The notes under the pieces: generated by a model
The model's database searches: none
Told to the model about the DNA's origin: nothing
Seen by the model: the letters and a program-made list of their open reading frames with translations, nothing else
In this document: one piece after another, positions 17,744 to 26,936 of the stretch
Position numbering within the stretch: position 1 is the stretch's first letter
Layout of the letters: every line of letters starts with the position of its first letter
Source of the DNA: WTAW01 sp964406575
GTDB taxonomy: Bacteria; Acidobacteriota; Aminicenantia; Aminicenantales; Aminicenantaceae
Length of the DNA: 64,000 nt
Direction: 5' to 3'
Assembly: GCA_964406575.1 (NCBI GenBank)
Contig: CAYOSH010000012.1
Span: forward strand, 1-64,000
Made by a program: the position numbers and the translations under genes

Positions 17744-18223
17744 ATGAAAAAATGGTATGTCCTGAACACAAAGCCAAAAAAAGAGTTTCATGTGGAGAAG
17801 ATCTTCAATGAAGCGGGATTCCGCATCTATAATCCCAAGTACAAACACGAAAAGAGGATAAAGCCATTTTTTCCGGGTTATGCGTTCCTCCACTTTGACT
17901 TCCCCGACCAGTACAGACTCGTCAAATACACAAGAGGAGTGAAAAAGATCGTGGGGACTCAAGACGGGCCCACTCCTATCCATGAAGAAGTGCTAGAAAC
18001 GATAAGAGCCAGGGAGGTTGATGGCTTGGTCGAGCTGTACAAATACGGAGAAGAGCCGGAATTGGGTGATGAAATCGAAGTGGTGGAGGGTCCTCTCAAG
18101 GGTTTGAGGGGCATCTTTAAACGAGAGTTGTCGGCGAGTGATAGAGTACTCATCCTTATGAATTATGTTTCTTACCAGGGACAATTGGTGATCGAGAGGA
18201 AAAAACTTAAGAGAGTTTTATAA
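17744..18223 (+). CDS. NusG/RfaH-type specialised transcription factor
   Basis: A 159-residue NusG paralogue. Residues 1-100 form the NGN domain (KKWYVLNTKPKKEFHVEKIF; PFFPGYAFLHFDF), which binds the RNA polymerase clamp; residues about 108-155 are a KOW domain (ELGDEIEVVEGPLKGLRGIF). Housekeeping NusG normally sits between secE and rplK; this one instead lies 45 bases after a metabolic operon and before a DegT aminotransferase, which is the context of RfaH, UpxY and LoaP factors that promote read-through of polysaccharide or specialised-metabolite operons. A ribosome site GAAGGAAG precedes ATG 17744. No ops-like element could be assigned in the 129-base gap downstream. Confidence 0.87.
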   Translation: MKKWYVLNTKPKKEFHVEKIFNEAGFRIYNPKYKHEKRIKPFFPGYAFLHFDFPDQYRLVKYTRGVKKIVGTQDGPTPIHEEVLETIRAREVDGLVELYKYGEEPELGDEIEVVEGPLKGLRGIFKRELSASDRVLILMNYVSYQGQLVIERKKLKRVL

Positions 18224-18287
18224 TAGGTGACAGTCAGAGATGCGGAGTGCTCGATTTATTTTATATGCGGGACTATCCTAAGATCAT

Positions 18288-18316
18288 TTGACAATTCAGC
18301 CATTATTTCTTAGATT
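18288..18316 (+). promoter_or_regulatory. Likely promoter of the DegT aminotransferase gene
   Basis: TTGACA at 18288-18293, 17-base spacer, TAGATT at 18311-18316 (four of six). A T-rich stretch overlaps the -10 box. The start codon is at 18353, so the leader would be about 30 bases. If used, the aminotransferase is not wholly dependent on read-through from the operon upstream. Confidence 0.5.
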
Positions 18317-18352
18317 TTTTTTAGAACTTCATAAAAGAAAGGACGTACGTGG

Positions 18353-19528
18353 ATGAAATTTCCGTTATTGGATCTAAAGGCGCAGTACAAGAGTATTGAG
18401 AAGGAACTTAAGGAACGGGTCATCGAAGTCCTCGATTCTCAAATCTTTATATTGGGCTCTGAAGTGAAGTCTTTGGAGGAGGAGCTTTCCGCATATGGGG
18501 GTGTAAGACAGGCCATAGGCGTATCATCAGGGTCGGATGCTCTGATCATATCCTTGATGGCGCTAGACGTGAACCCAGGAGATTGTGTGGTCACTACCCC
18601 GTTCACTTTCTTCGCGACGGGTGGGGCTATAGCTAGGCTGAAAGCAAAACCCGTGTTCTGCGATATCGACCCGAAAACTTATAATATCGACCCGGACAGG
18701 CTTGAGGATTTGCTCGAGTCCGAGATAGAAAAAAAAGGGAATTCCCGGATCAAGGGAGTTATTCCAGTTCATCTCTACGGACAGTGTGCAGACATGAACC
18801 CCGTCCTTTCACTCGCAGAGAAATACGACCTGTTCGTATTGGAGGACGCAGCCCAGGCAGTGGGTTCTGAGTATCTCATGGGGTCCAGAGTTCGAAGGGC
18901 GGGATCTATGGGTAATCTGGGAATATTGTCTTTTTATCCCGCAAAGAACCTCGGCGCGTACGGAGACGCTGGGATGGTGCTGACCGATGAGCAGGCTCTC
19001 GCAGACAAGGTGAGGCTCTTGCGGATTCATGGCTCTTCCAACAAATACATGTACGACATCCTGGGGGGTAATTTCCGTATGGACGCTATCCAGGCAGCTG
19101 TATTGAGGGTCAAGTTCAAACACTTGGACTCTTGGATACAGGGGAGACAGCAAAAAGCCATGAAATACGACACGCTCTTTAACGATCCGGGTTTGGTGGC
19201 AAGTGATTTCATCCAATGCCCGGAAGCTGTTTATAGAGATGAGGGCCTCAAATACTTCCACACATACCACCAGTATGTCATCCGGGCGGGATCTCGGGAT
19301 GACCTCCAGAACTACATGCGTGAAAAAGGAGTTCCTTCTGCGATTTTTTATCCCATGCCCCTACATCTCCAAAAATGTTTTTCTGACCTGGGATACAAGC
19401 AAGGTGATTTTCCGGAATCGGAAAAAGCTGCCTCTGAGGTACTAGCTTTACCTATTTACCCCGAGTTATCCAGAGAGAACCAAGAACTTGTCGTTTCAAC
19501 GATCAATGATTTCTACGCAGAACGTTAA
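18353..19528 (+). CDS. DegT/DnrJ/EryC1/StrS-family PLP aminotransferase
   Basis: A 391-residue sugar aminotransferase-fold enzyme. The PLP-binding segments are SSGSDALI (about 58-65), LEDAAQAVGSEY (about 163-174) and the Schiff-base lysine near residue 198 in FYPAKNLGAYGDAG. GGNFRMDAIQAAVL and the C-terminal LPIYPEL are also standard. The family transaminates keto-sugars or keto-cyclitols in cell-surface glycan, antibiotic and aminosugar pathways, usually from Glu or Gln. It is 129 bases downstream of the RfaH-like gene. No glycosyltransferase, sugar nucleotide enzyme or flippase follows; the next genes are on the other strand, so this is a truncated or minimal locus. Start ATG 18353 has AAAGGA about eight bases ahead. 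Confidence 0.9.
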   Translation: MKFPLLDLKAQYKSIEKELKERVIEVLDSQIFILGSEVKSLEEELSAYGGVRQAIGVSSGSDALIISLMALDVNPGDCVVTTPFTFFATGGAIARLKAKPVFCDIDPKTYNIDPDRLEDLLESEIEKKGNSRIKGVIPVHLYGQCADMNPVLSLAEKYDLFVLEDAAQAVGSEYLMGSRVRRAGSMGNLGILSFYPAKNLGAYGDAGMVLTDEQALADKVRLLRIHGSSNKYMYDILGGNFRMDAIQAAVLRVKFKHLDSWIQGRQQKAMKYDTLFNDPGLVASDFIQCPEAVYRDEGLKYFHTYHQYVIRAGSRDDLQNYMREKGVPSAIFYPMPLHLQKCFSDLGYKQGDFPESEKAASEVLALPIYPELSRENQELVVSTINDFYAER

Positions 19529-19619
19529 TGGGCGAAAGAATTTTCAAGTCCTTGACCGGGTGAACACAAGTTGCACTATTGAGCATGACAAAATGTTATC
19601 TCAGGAACAGGATTAATGA

Positions 19620-21326
19620 TCAATCGGTTCGATGAAGGACTTTTCCCGGCAATTCCCCTGAATGCACTCCCTTGTCGATAACAACCTTCCCATTGACGAT
19701 CACGGTGTCGATACCTTTGGGGTATTGAGCAGGCGTGGTGTATGTGGCCAGGTCGGCAACCGTTTCCGGATCAAATATCACGATATCCGCATAAGCTCCC
19801 TTGGAAATCAATCCTCGCTTTTTAAGCCCCATTCTTTGGGCAGGCATGGATGTCATCTTTTTTATGGCATCGGCCAGAGGAAGAAGTTTTTCGTCGCGGA
19901 CGTATTTGCCAAGAAATCGGGGAAACGATCCATAATTTCTTGGGTGTGGAACTCCCTCGCCGAGTTTTCCATAGGGAGCAAGAGCCACCCCATCCGAGCA
20001 CAACATGACAAGCGGGTGTTTCAGAATAGTTGACGTGTTTTGCTCTCCCATACCAAATCCGATGATGCTCAAATCTCCGCCCTCAGAGATCAGAAGATCG
20101 CAGGCAAATTCATAGGGATCTTTTTGAACCAGCTCTGCAGCTTCTTGCAAATATTGACCAACAAGATGTTTGTTTTCCTTATTGTCGACAGATTGGATGA
20201 GCATGTTTTCCCAGGAATTATTCCCCTTGACCTTGACCAACGTGTCTTCTTTCATCTTTGCACGAAGATCTCTGTCCTTCAAACGCTCTACAAATTTTTT
20301 GTCTCCCCCATCCAGAGCCCAGATGGGAAACATGATGCTCAGCGAAGTGGCAAAGGCCGTGTACGGATATCGATCAGCTGTCACATCCAGCCCTTTTTCC
20401 CGCGCTCTTTCCATGAGGTCGAGGACCATGGGGATCTTGAAGTAATTGCTTCGTCCTGCCGCTTTAAGATGAGAGATCTGGAGGGGAAGTCCAGCGGATT
20501 GAGCGATGTGAAGGGCTTCTCCCACAGCCTCAAGGAGCTCGGTGTCTTCGGAGCGCATGTGTGTGGCGTAGAAGCCGTCGTATTTGGCTGTAATTGTGCA
20601 AAGTTCGATGATCTCCTCTGTGGATGAGAAGCGGTCAGGTGTGTATTCTAACCCGGTAGAGATGCCGAAAGCGCCCTGTTCCATGGCCTCTTCCACCAGT
20701 CTTTTCATTGCCTTCATCTCATCGAGAGTCGGGGGTCTCCGTTCAGATCCCATGATATATTGCCTCACGGTTCCTTGTCCGACCAGTGTGGCATGGTTGA
20801 CAGCTGTTCCTCTTTTTTCCATAAGTTCATGGTATCCCTTTAGGTCTTTCCAGCTGAAATCCATATCCAGAGTCTTCTTTAAAGCTTTTTCATACTGGGT
20901 AAGCTCTTGTTTGTGGGGAAATGTGGATCCTCCACAGTTGCCGCTGAGCTCAGTCGTCACGCCCTGCCTGATTTTGCTCTCCGCTTTGGGATTGATGAAA
21001 AGTTCGAAGTCTGTGTGGGAGTGGATATCGATAAAGCCGGGGGATATGGTTCTACCTGTGGCGTCAATCACGGTCTTAGCGAGAGCTGGGTTGATCTTAT
21101 CCATAGCCTCGATGTGGTCACCCACAATTCCAACATCAGCTCTGATGACCGCGTCACTGATTCCGTTGAGAACCTGGCCGTTGGCGATGACGATGTCGAA
21201 TCGGTGAGGGGTTGGGGAAATCCTTGGCGTGGCGATTTTTCCGGATAATCCCAAGAAGATCATCGCTTTTGCAGAATCTTTGAAAAAGGTTCTTCTATCT
21301 ATTTTTAAATTCCCCGTCTTTTTCAT
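19620..21326 (-). CDS. Tat-exported N-acyl-D-amino-acid deacylase (amidohydrolase superfamily)
   Basis: A 568-residue metal-dependent hydrolase. The N-terminus has a twin-arginine motif (DRRTFFKDS) and a hydrophobic core, so the folded enzyme is probably exported by Tat. The amidohydrolase fold begins FDIVIANGQVLNG; metal ligands are in PGFIDIHSHTDFE, the cysteine ligand in LSGNCGGSTFP, and later histidines in FYATHMRSED and LQISHLKAAG. MCSDGVALAPYG carries the late catalytic Asp. The C-terminal beta-sandwich (ADIVIFDPETV) closes the fold. It would cleave N-acyl groups from D-amino acids outside the cytoplasm. It follows a threonine-type dehydratase gene by 45 bases and sits near a racemase, fitting D-amino acid use. 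Confidence 0.9.
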   Translation of the reverse strand: MKKTGNLKIDRRTFFKDSAKAMIFLGLSGKIATPRISPTPHRFDIVIANGQVLNGISDAVIRADVGIVGDHIEAMDKINPALAKTVIDATGRTISPGFIDIHSHTDFELFINPKAESKIRQGVTTELSGNCGGSTFPHKQELTQYEKALKKTLDMDFSWKDLKGYHELMEKRGTAVNHATLVGQGTVRQYIMGSERRPPTLDEMKAMKRLVEEAMEQGAFGISTGLEYTPDRFSSTEEIIELCTITAKYDGFYATHMRSEDTELLEAVGEALHIAQSAGLPLQISHLKAAGRSNYFKIPMVLDLMERAREKGLDVTADRYPYTAFATSLSIMFPIWALDGGDKKFVERLKDRDLRAKMKEDTLVKVKGNNSWENMLIQSVDNKENKHLVGQYLQEAAELVQKDPYEFACDLLISEGGDLSIIGFGMGEQNTSTILKHPLVMLCSDGVALAPYGKLGEGVPHPRNYGSFPRFLGKYVRDEKLLPLADAIKKMTSMPAQRMGLKKRGLISKGAYADIVIFDPETVADLATYTTPAQYPKGIDTVIVNGKVVIDKGVHSGELPGKVLHRTD

Positions 21327-21371
21327 GATTGATCCATCTCGATTCGCCCAAAATTTTTATTTCTCCGTGCC

Positions 21372-22340
21372 TTATCCTTTACAAAGGAGATCCTTCAAAG
21401 TCTCCAGGCTGATTTTAGCACCGCTGATGACCAGAACGACATGTTTTCCGTCGAATTCGTGTTTTCTTTTCAGGAAAGAGGCAACGGCAACAGCGGCGGC
21501 ACCCTCGATCACCATATGATGTTTTTCCAGAACAAAAAGAATTGCATCTTTGATTGCATCTTCGGAAACAAGGATATAATCATCCACGAACTTTCGGCAT
21601 ATCTCAAAGGTGATGGATCCGGGTTCGATCCCACCAGCAGATCCATCCGAAAGTGTCGGTAAGGATTCCATTTCGATGATACGGCCAGCTTTTATGGATT
21701 CGTACATCACTGCGGAATTCACCGGCTGACATCCGAAAATCTCAATATTTTTGTTGCTGGATTTTAAAAAGCCTGCAATTCCCCCGATCAACCCCCCACC
21801 GCCGATGCAAACACAGACAGAATCGATTCTGTCGAGTTGACGTTCCAATTCGATACCGATAGTCGCTTGGCCTCCTATCACTTTTGGGTCGTTGTATGGG
21901 GAGATATATATTTGTCCGCCATGTTCTGCGGTTTTTCGGGCATAGACTTCAGTTTTGCCACAGTCCTTGCCATAAAACTGAACATCGACGCTGTATTGAC
22001 GGAGAGCTTCGATTTTTGCAGGGGAGGCATTTTCCGGAAGATATATTGTCCCTTTTAAGCCTAATATATGGCAGGCATGAGCAAAACCAGAGGCATGATT
22101 TCCGGATGAAGCGGTCACGACTCCTTTAGCCGTGTCTTCTTGGCTGAGAGAGAGGAGTTTGTTCAGTGCTCCGCGGAATTTAAAAGAGCCACTCAATTGC
22201 ATATTTTCCAGCTTCAGATAGACGTTGCAGTTTCCCTTTTGGCTTAGATATGAAGAGAACTCGACAGGAGTTTCCCTGACATATGGCCTGATTCTTTGTT
22301 CAGCTTCAAGAGCTTCTTTTCTGATATCGATATCTTGCAA
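21372..22340 (-). CDS. Threonine/serine dehydratase-family PLP enzyme
   Basis: A 322-residue fold-type II PLP enzyme. The Schiff-base lysine is in GSFKFRGALN (about residue 54), the substrate-binding loop is SSGNHASGFAHA, and the phosphate-binding glycine loop is CIGGGGLIGG. The C-terminus has the conserved serine/cysteine region VLVISGAKI. There is no ACT regulatory domain, so it is the catabolic (TdcB-like) or serine/threonine racemase-like form rather than biosynthetic IlvA. It converts Thr or Ser to an enamine that becomes 2-oxobutanoate or pyruvate. RidA, which clears such enamines, is encoded at 29278. It lies between the MBL-fold gene and the D-aminoacylase gene with about 45-base gaps, so the three are probably one operon. 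Confidence 0.87.
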   Translation of the reverse strand: MQDIDIRKEALEAEQRIRPYVRETPVEFSSYLSQKGNCNVYLKLENMQLSGSFKFRGALNKLLSLSQEDTAKGVVTASSGNHASGFAHACHILGLKGTIYLPENASPAKIEALRQYSVDVQFYGKDCGKTEVYARKTAEHGGQIYISPYNDPKVIGGQATIGIELERQLDRIDSVCVCIGGGGLIGGIAGFLKSSNKNIEIFGCQPVNSAVMYESIKAGRIIEMESLPTLSDGSAGGIEPGSITFEICRKFVDDYILVSEDAIKDAILFVLEKHHMVIEGAAAVAVASFLKRKHEFDGKHVVLVISGAKISLETLKDLLCKG

Positions 22341-22387
22341 TGGTTCTCTTCCTTACCCTGAGTGCCTGCTCCTTGTATACTCTATTT

Positions 22388-23317
22388 TTACTTTTTAAAC
22401 AACGGAGACTTCTGCGCTTCTGTTTCTTTAATGATGTCGTTTTCTTTATGAAGATTAAGATATATGTTTTTGATCCATTCAGTGGCGTTTGTGTAGGCTG
22501 TCCCCCATTCACTGTATTTGGACGGGAGCCCTTCGTATTGAATCTGTTCAAGGGTTTTCCCCGCCTTCATTTTGTTCTGGACGAGAGTAATAGTATCCAC
22601 AAGCATAACATGTGTTCTTTTCAAGTCATTCAGGTCCGATAGGGCGTAGTGCCCGGGTATGATCTTTGCGTCTTGAGGAATGAGCTGGATCAAAGTTTCC
22701 ACGTTCTTGAGCATGCCGAGGACACTTCCTCCAGCGTCCAGATCGACTGTGGGAAAACTCGATATCCCGGAGTTCCAAAGGTCTCCCAAATGGAAGACAT
22801 TGGACTTGGTGAAATACACGATCACATCATTATCCGTGTGTCCCTTGGGAAAATGAGAGATCTTTATCTCCTCGCCGTTGAAGAAAAGGGATATCTGATT
22901 TTCAAAAATCAAGTCTGGAAGGTTCTCCGGAAAACTCTCTTGGAGACGCTCTCGCGTTATTCTGTGGCCGATAATAACAGCGGATTGGCCCAACGCATAG
23001 TTTCCGTGTGAATGATCCATATGATGGTGAGTGTTAATGATATACCGAATCTTGCCCTGGTTGATTGTCTGGAGTGCAGACTGAATTTTATCCGCAAGCG
23101 GCGCAAATTGTGTGTCGATGAGGAGGATTCCATCCGGGCCGGCAGAGACCCCGATGTTTCCAGCGACATCTCCGGTCGCTTCCAGCATATAGACATTGCC
23201 GGATACATGCGTGGAGACTATGCGCACACCCTCTAAATTGGGGATTTGCTCTTGGATGGGGGACGCTCCTCCCAAAAAGGCCAATAAACTGACAACAATT
23301 GCGGCAATTCTCATCAT
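22388..23317 (-). CDS. Secreted metallo-beta-lactamase-fold hydrolase
   Basis: A 309-residue protein with a signal peptide (hydrophobic core about residues 4-18, then SPIQEQ). The binuclear zinc motif HxHxDH is H97-x-H99-x-D101-H102 in INTHHHMDHSHGN; the later ligands are in SHFPKGHTDNDVIVYF and IPGHYALSD. It resembles the periplasmic MBL-fold proteins of the quinoprotein-relay or beta-lactamase-like type rather than a true antibiotic-resistance enzyme. Substrate is unknown; neighbours suggest an amide, lactone or acyl derivative of amino acids. M2 (23314) is an equally good start. It would be first in the minus-strand operon with the dehydratase and deacylase; the divergent racemase begins 95 bases away. 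Confidence 0.83.
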   Translation of the reverse strand: MMRIAAIVVSLLAFLGGASPIQEQIPNLEGVRIVSTHVSGNVYMLEATGDVAGNIGVSAGPDGILLIDTQFAPLADKIQSALQTINQGKIRYIINTHHHMDHSHGNYALGQSAVIIGHRITRERLQESFPENLPDLIFENQISLFFNGEEIKISHFPKGHTDNDVIVYFTKSNVFHLGDLWNSGISSFPTVDLDAGGSVLGMLKNVETLIQLIPQDAKIIPGHYALSDLNDLKRTHVMLVDTITLVQNKMKAGKTLEQIQYEGLPSKYSEWGTAYTNATEWIKNIYLNLHKENDIIKETEAQKSPLFKK

Positions 23318-23412
23318 AGTGTTAGTATTTATTTTTCTATTTTGGTATCTTTAAATCAAGCCTTATTTATCGTAGAAAGCGAAAATATTTCGTTCGAATA
23401 AAGGAAAGCGAT

Positions 23413-24105
23413 ATGAAAACAATCGGTCTTATAGGCGGAATGAGCTGGGAGTCTTCACTGGAGTATTACCGGATCGTCAATGAGGCCGTGAAGAAAATAC
23501 TCGGCGGATTCCACTCGGCAAAATGCCTTATGTACTCTGTCGATTTTCAGGAGATCGAGGAATTGCAGCATCAGGGTCGGTGGGATGAGGCCACAAAAAA
23601 AATGATCGATGCCGCGCAAAGAGTGGAAAGGGGAGGCGCAGATTTTGTGGTGATCTGCACGAACACGATGCACAAAATGGCCGAAGATGTGGAGAAAAAT
23701 ATCCAAATCCCCTTACTGCATATTGCCGATGTGACAGCGGCCAAGATCAAGGAGATGGGCCAGAAAAAGGTGGGTCTTCTGGGCACAAGGTTCACCATGG
23801 AACAGGAGTTTTACAAGGGCCGGCTGCTCAAGAAACATGGGATAGAGGTTCTCATCCCTGATAAAAATGAACGGTATGCCATACACGCCATCCTTTATGA
23901 CGAACTCTGCTTGGGAGAGGTCAAGAGACTTTCAAGGGATAAATTCAAAGATGTCATCGATAATCTTGAAGCTAGAGGGGCAGAGGGTATTATCCTCGGC
24001 TGCACAGAGATCCCGCTGATCGTCAAGCAAGAAGACTATGATATCGTGCTGTACGATACCACCACACTGCACGCTCAAGCTGCGGTCGATTTCGCTCTCC
24101 AATAA
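23413..24105 (+). CDS. Aspartate/glutamate racemase family protein
   Basis: A 230-residue racemase of the cofactor-independent two-cysteine type. The N-terminus KTIGLIGGMSWESS is diagnostic of the YgeA/RacX group, the first catalytic cysteine is in FVVICTNTMHKMA and the second in GIILGCTEIPLIV. This pair abstracts and donates the alpha proton. The RacX/YgeA branch has broad amino acid specificity, so Asp, Glu, Lys, Arg or homoserine are all possible. AAAGGA precedes ATG 23413. It is divergent from the D-aminoacylase operon and fits a local theme of D-amino acid handling. Confidence 0.9.
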   Translation: MKTIGLIGGMSWESSLEYYRIVNEAVKKILGGFHSAKCLMYSVDFQEIEELQHQGRWDEATKKMIDAAQRVERGGADFVVICTNTMHKMAEDVEKNIQIPLLHIADVTAAKIKEMGQKKVGLLGTRFTMEQEFYKGRLLKKHGIEVLIPDKNERYAIHAILYDELCLGEVKRLSRDKFKDVIDNLEARGAEGIILGCTEIPLIVKQEDYDIVLYDTTTLHAQAAVDFALQ

Positions 24106-24178
24106 GATCTGTCTCTATCCAATATCATCGATCTTATAAACAGAAATGTCGTTCAAACAGGGTAAAAGGAATGTCTCT

Positions 24179-25387
24179 TTATTGGAGGAAGAGGCGAATA
24201 ATATTCCAAAGGCCGAGCAAGGAGACAACAACGGTAAAAAAAATCCCCAGGATGTTCTGCCTCCAGTTGTTAGCGGACTCACCCATTATCCGCCGGCTGT
24301 TGAGTACGATCAGGAGAAATATCGCAGCGACGGGAAGGATCAGCCCGTTTGTCACCTGGGCAAAAACGATGACTGCGATCGGGCTGAATCTGAATAAGGA
24401 AACAACGGAACCAACCAAAATCACAAAAAACCAGACTGCCCGGAATTTCTTTGATCTCTGTCCCTCCTTCCAGCCGAGAACTCCTGAGGAAGCATAGGCG
24501 GCTGCATAGGGTGCCGTGACAGCAGAGCTCATCCCAGCGGCGAAAAAGCCCATACCAAACAAAAGATTGGCCACAGAACCGAACAAAGGCCGCAGTTGAG
24601 AGGCCATCCGTGCGCCGCTTTCGACCGAAATACCCGTAGCAAAAAAAGCCATGGCAGAAGTGATGACTATGGATACAGAGATCAACCCTCCCAAAGAGAT
24701 TGAGAGCAGAAGGTCTTTACGCACATCTCTCAAGTGCTCAATAGATTTCCATTTTTCTCGAACAGCTGAAGAATGGAGAAACAGGTTGTAGGGCACAACA
24801 GTCGTCCCCACCAAGGCTAATACCAAAAAAATAGAATGGTCAGGAAAAGATGGGATAAAACCCTTCAGAAGCGCACGCATATCTGGTTTCACAATGATCG
24901 CGGTGGCTAAAAAAGAAAGGCTCATCAGGAACACCAGAATGATAAGAAACCGTTCCACCAGGCGATATTTGTTTTGGCTAAGCAAGAAAACAGCTATTAG
25001 GGAAATGAGCGCAACCCATATTTTTTGAGGGATTCCGCTGATCATCTCGAGGCCGAGAGAACCTCCGATGATGTTCCCGGCTTCATAAGCGGCACATCCG
25101 ATGGTAATGGAAAAGAGTGTGAGCAGGATGAAGAGACCTTGTGTCCACCGGTTCTGGGGAAGTTCACGGAGGCATTGCCCCAAGTCTTGACTCGAGGCCA
25201 GACTCAACCTTCCCGTCATCTCCTGGAGGGTAAACGTGGTCAAAACGGCAAATATCAGAGAAAAAATAAGGGCATATCCAAAATTCGCTCCAGCCAGAGT
25301 GCACGTGGTGACAGTCCCCGGACCTATAAAAGCGGCCGTCACCAGAAATCCGGGTCCGAACGAAGATTTTTTATCGCTTTTGGCCAT
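24179..25387 (-). CDS. Atypical Nramp (SLC11)-family transporter
   Basis: About 402 residues with eleven likely membrane helices. The fold is Nramp-like: the first helix reads FIGPGTVTTCTLAGA at residues 20-34 and the sixth contains VPYNLFLHSSAV. Canonical members have Asp-Pro-Gly-Asn in helix 1 and Met-Pro-His in helix 6; here the Asp and Asn are Gly22 and Thr25, and Met and His are Val and Tyr. The metal site is therefore not of the Mn/Fe type, and substrate may be another cation or a non-metal. It starts inside the end of hyuB (17-base overlap), so it is expressed with the hydantoinase genes. ATG 25387 is preferred to a GTG at 25396. Confidence 0.83.
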   Translation of the reverse strand: MAKSDKKSSFGPGFLVTAAFIGPGTVTTCTLAGANFGYALIFSLIFAVLTTFTLQEMTGRLSLASSQDLGQCLRELPQNRWTQGLFILLTLFSITIGCAAYEAGNIIGGSLGLEMISGIPQKIWVALISLIAVFLLSQNKYRLVERFLIILVFLMSLSFLATAIIVKPDMRALLKGFIPSFPDHSIFLVLALVGTTVVPYNLFLHSSAVREKWKSIEHLRDVRKDLLLSISLGGLISVSIVITSAMAFFATGISVESGARMASQLRPLFGSVANLLFGMGFFAAGMSSAVTAPYAAAYASSGVLGWKEGQRSKKFRAVWFFVILVGSVVSLFRFSPIAVIVFAQVTNGLILPVAAIFLLIVLNSRRIMGESANNWRQNILGIFFTVVVSLLGLWNIIRLFLQ

Positions 25388-26936
25388 AGCCGCCACCGCC
25401 CGGAGTCTCGATCACAAGCCTGTCTCCAGGATTTGCTTTGAGGTTAACTTTGGAATTCAGTCGTTTTTTCCTATCACCTCTAAGCAGAACATTCTTCCCT
25501 TTTTTCCCGGGGCCTCCGCCTTGGAGCCCGTAAGGAGCGAACCTTCGTCTTTCGGACATGATGGTGATTTGAGTGGGGACAGTGAATTCATACTCCCGGA
25601 TTATGCCATCACCTCCGCTGTGTTTACCTGTCCCGCCGGATCTCTGTCGGATGGCATATCTCCGGATAAGGATGGGCAGATAGTTCTCTAGAGCTTCAAG
25701 GGGAGTGTTGAGAGAATTTGTCATATGGGTATGGACACCGCTGAGCCCTGCATTCTCGGAGCTTGCTCCCATGCCCCCACCTATCGTTTCATAATAAGCG
25801 AATGGTTCGCCTCTTTTGGGGTCAAGTCCTCCAAAAGTCACATTGTTCATGGTTCCGGAGCTCGCCGCAGGGATGTGTTCTGGTATGGCTTGTGCCAGAC
25901 ACCCAAGAAGGATATCCACGATCCTCTGGGAGGTTTCCACATTGCCTCCGGCCGTAGCAGCCGGGGGATTTGCGTTGATGACAGAGCCACTGGGAGCGTT
26001 GATAGTGAGAGGCCTAAAGAGTCCGGTGTTGACAGGAATGTCTTCTTCAATGAGAGCTCGAAAAACATAAAGAACAGCTGAGGAAGTGACCGCAAAATTG
26101 GCGTTGATGCCGCCTTCGACCTGGGGAGAGGAGCCCTCGAAATCGATGATGGCTTCATCCTTTGTGATGGTTATGCGAGCACGAATGTTAACGGGTTCCT
26201 GGCGGATCCCGTCATCGTCCATAAAATCGTCGTATGTGTAGGAGCCATCTGGGATTCGTGCAAGAGTATCCCGGAGGATCTTTTCCGTGTAGTCCTGAAT
26301 ATAAGATCCATACCTCAGGACCTTTTGCAGGCCGTGTTTCAGCGTGACTTCTCTGAGCCTCTGCAATCCCTTGCTGTTGGCTGCCATCTGCGCGCGTATA
26401 TCTCCCTCTCGTTCCTCCGGTGTTCGGACATTGGCCAGAATGAGCTTCAGGAGGTCTTCTTTGAGTTTTCCCTTTTCCATCAATTTTAATGGAGGGATGA
26501 TCAGTCCCTCCTGATAGATCTCGGTGGCAAGAGGCATAGAGCCGGGCGTCATCCCCCCGATGTCTGAGTGGTGAGCCCGGTTAGCGACAAAAAAGCACAA
26601 TCTGCTGTCCACAAACAGGGGCGATATGCACGTGATATCGGGGAGATGTGTTCCCCCTTTGTAGGGATCGTTGAGAACGACCAGGTCGCCCTCATGGTAG
26701 TCTATAGAATCAAGCGATGCCTGGACAGAGAGGGGCATAGCTCCTAGATGAACGGGAATATGAGATCCCTGGGCAAAGGTTTCTCCCTTTCGATTGAACA
26801 GGGCGCATGAAAAATCTTTTCTCTCTTTGATGTTCGGGGATAGAGCTGTCCGTCCGAGCACGGCGCCCATCTCTTCAGATACTGAGATGAATATGTTCTT
26901 AAAGAGCTCCAATTCGATGGGATCGAATTTATCCAT
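25371..26936 (-). CDS. Hydantoinase B/oxoprolinase family subunit
   Basis: A 521-residue HyuB-type subunit. Diagnostic stretches are FSCALFNRKGETFAQGSHIPVHLGAM, VVLNDPYKGGTHLPDITCISP, FFVANRAHHSDIGGMTPGSMP and the glycine-rich tail GDRLVIETPGGGGYGQKR. With HyuA it forms an ATP-dependent enzyme that opens hydantoin, 5-oxoproline or acetone-type substrates. Key residues of the family, including the HHSDIGG metal-binding region, are intact. It overlaps hyuA by eight bases and the Nramp gene by 17, so the order hyuA-hyuB-Nramp is one operon. Exact substrate is unknown; the neighbourhood favours an amino acid derivative such as an N-carbamoyl or cyclic amide. Confidence 0.92.
   Translation of the reverse strand: MDKFDPIELELFKNIFISVSEEMGAVLGRTALSPNIKERKDFSCALFNRKGETFAQGSHIPVHLGAMPLSVQASLDSIDYHEGDLVVLNDPYKGGTHLPDITCISPLFVDSRLCFFVANRAHHSDIGGMTPGSMPLATEIYQEGLIIPPLKLMEKGKLKEDLLKLILANVRTPEEREGDIRAQMAANSKGLQRLREVTLKHGLQKVLRYGSYIQDYTEKILRDTLARIPDGSYTYDDFMDDDGIRQEPVNIRARITITKDEAIIDFEGSSPQVEGGINANFAVTSSAVLYVFRALIEEDIPVNTGLFRPLTINAPSGSVINANPPAATAGGNVETSQRIVDILLGCLAQAIPEHIPAASSGTMNNVTFGGLDPKRGEPFAYYETIGGGMGASSENAGLSGVHTHMTNSLNTPLEALENYLPILIRRYAIRQRSGGTGKHSGGDGIIREYEFTVPTQITIMSERRRFAPYGLQGGGPGKKGKNVLLRGDRKKRLNSKVNLKANPGDRLVIETPGGGGYGQKR

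Noticed and set aside
22388..23317. Antibiotic-resistance beta-lactamase
   Set aside because: It has the MBL fold and a signal peptide, but its motif pattern and neighbours point to a general hydrolase, not a class B carbapenemase.
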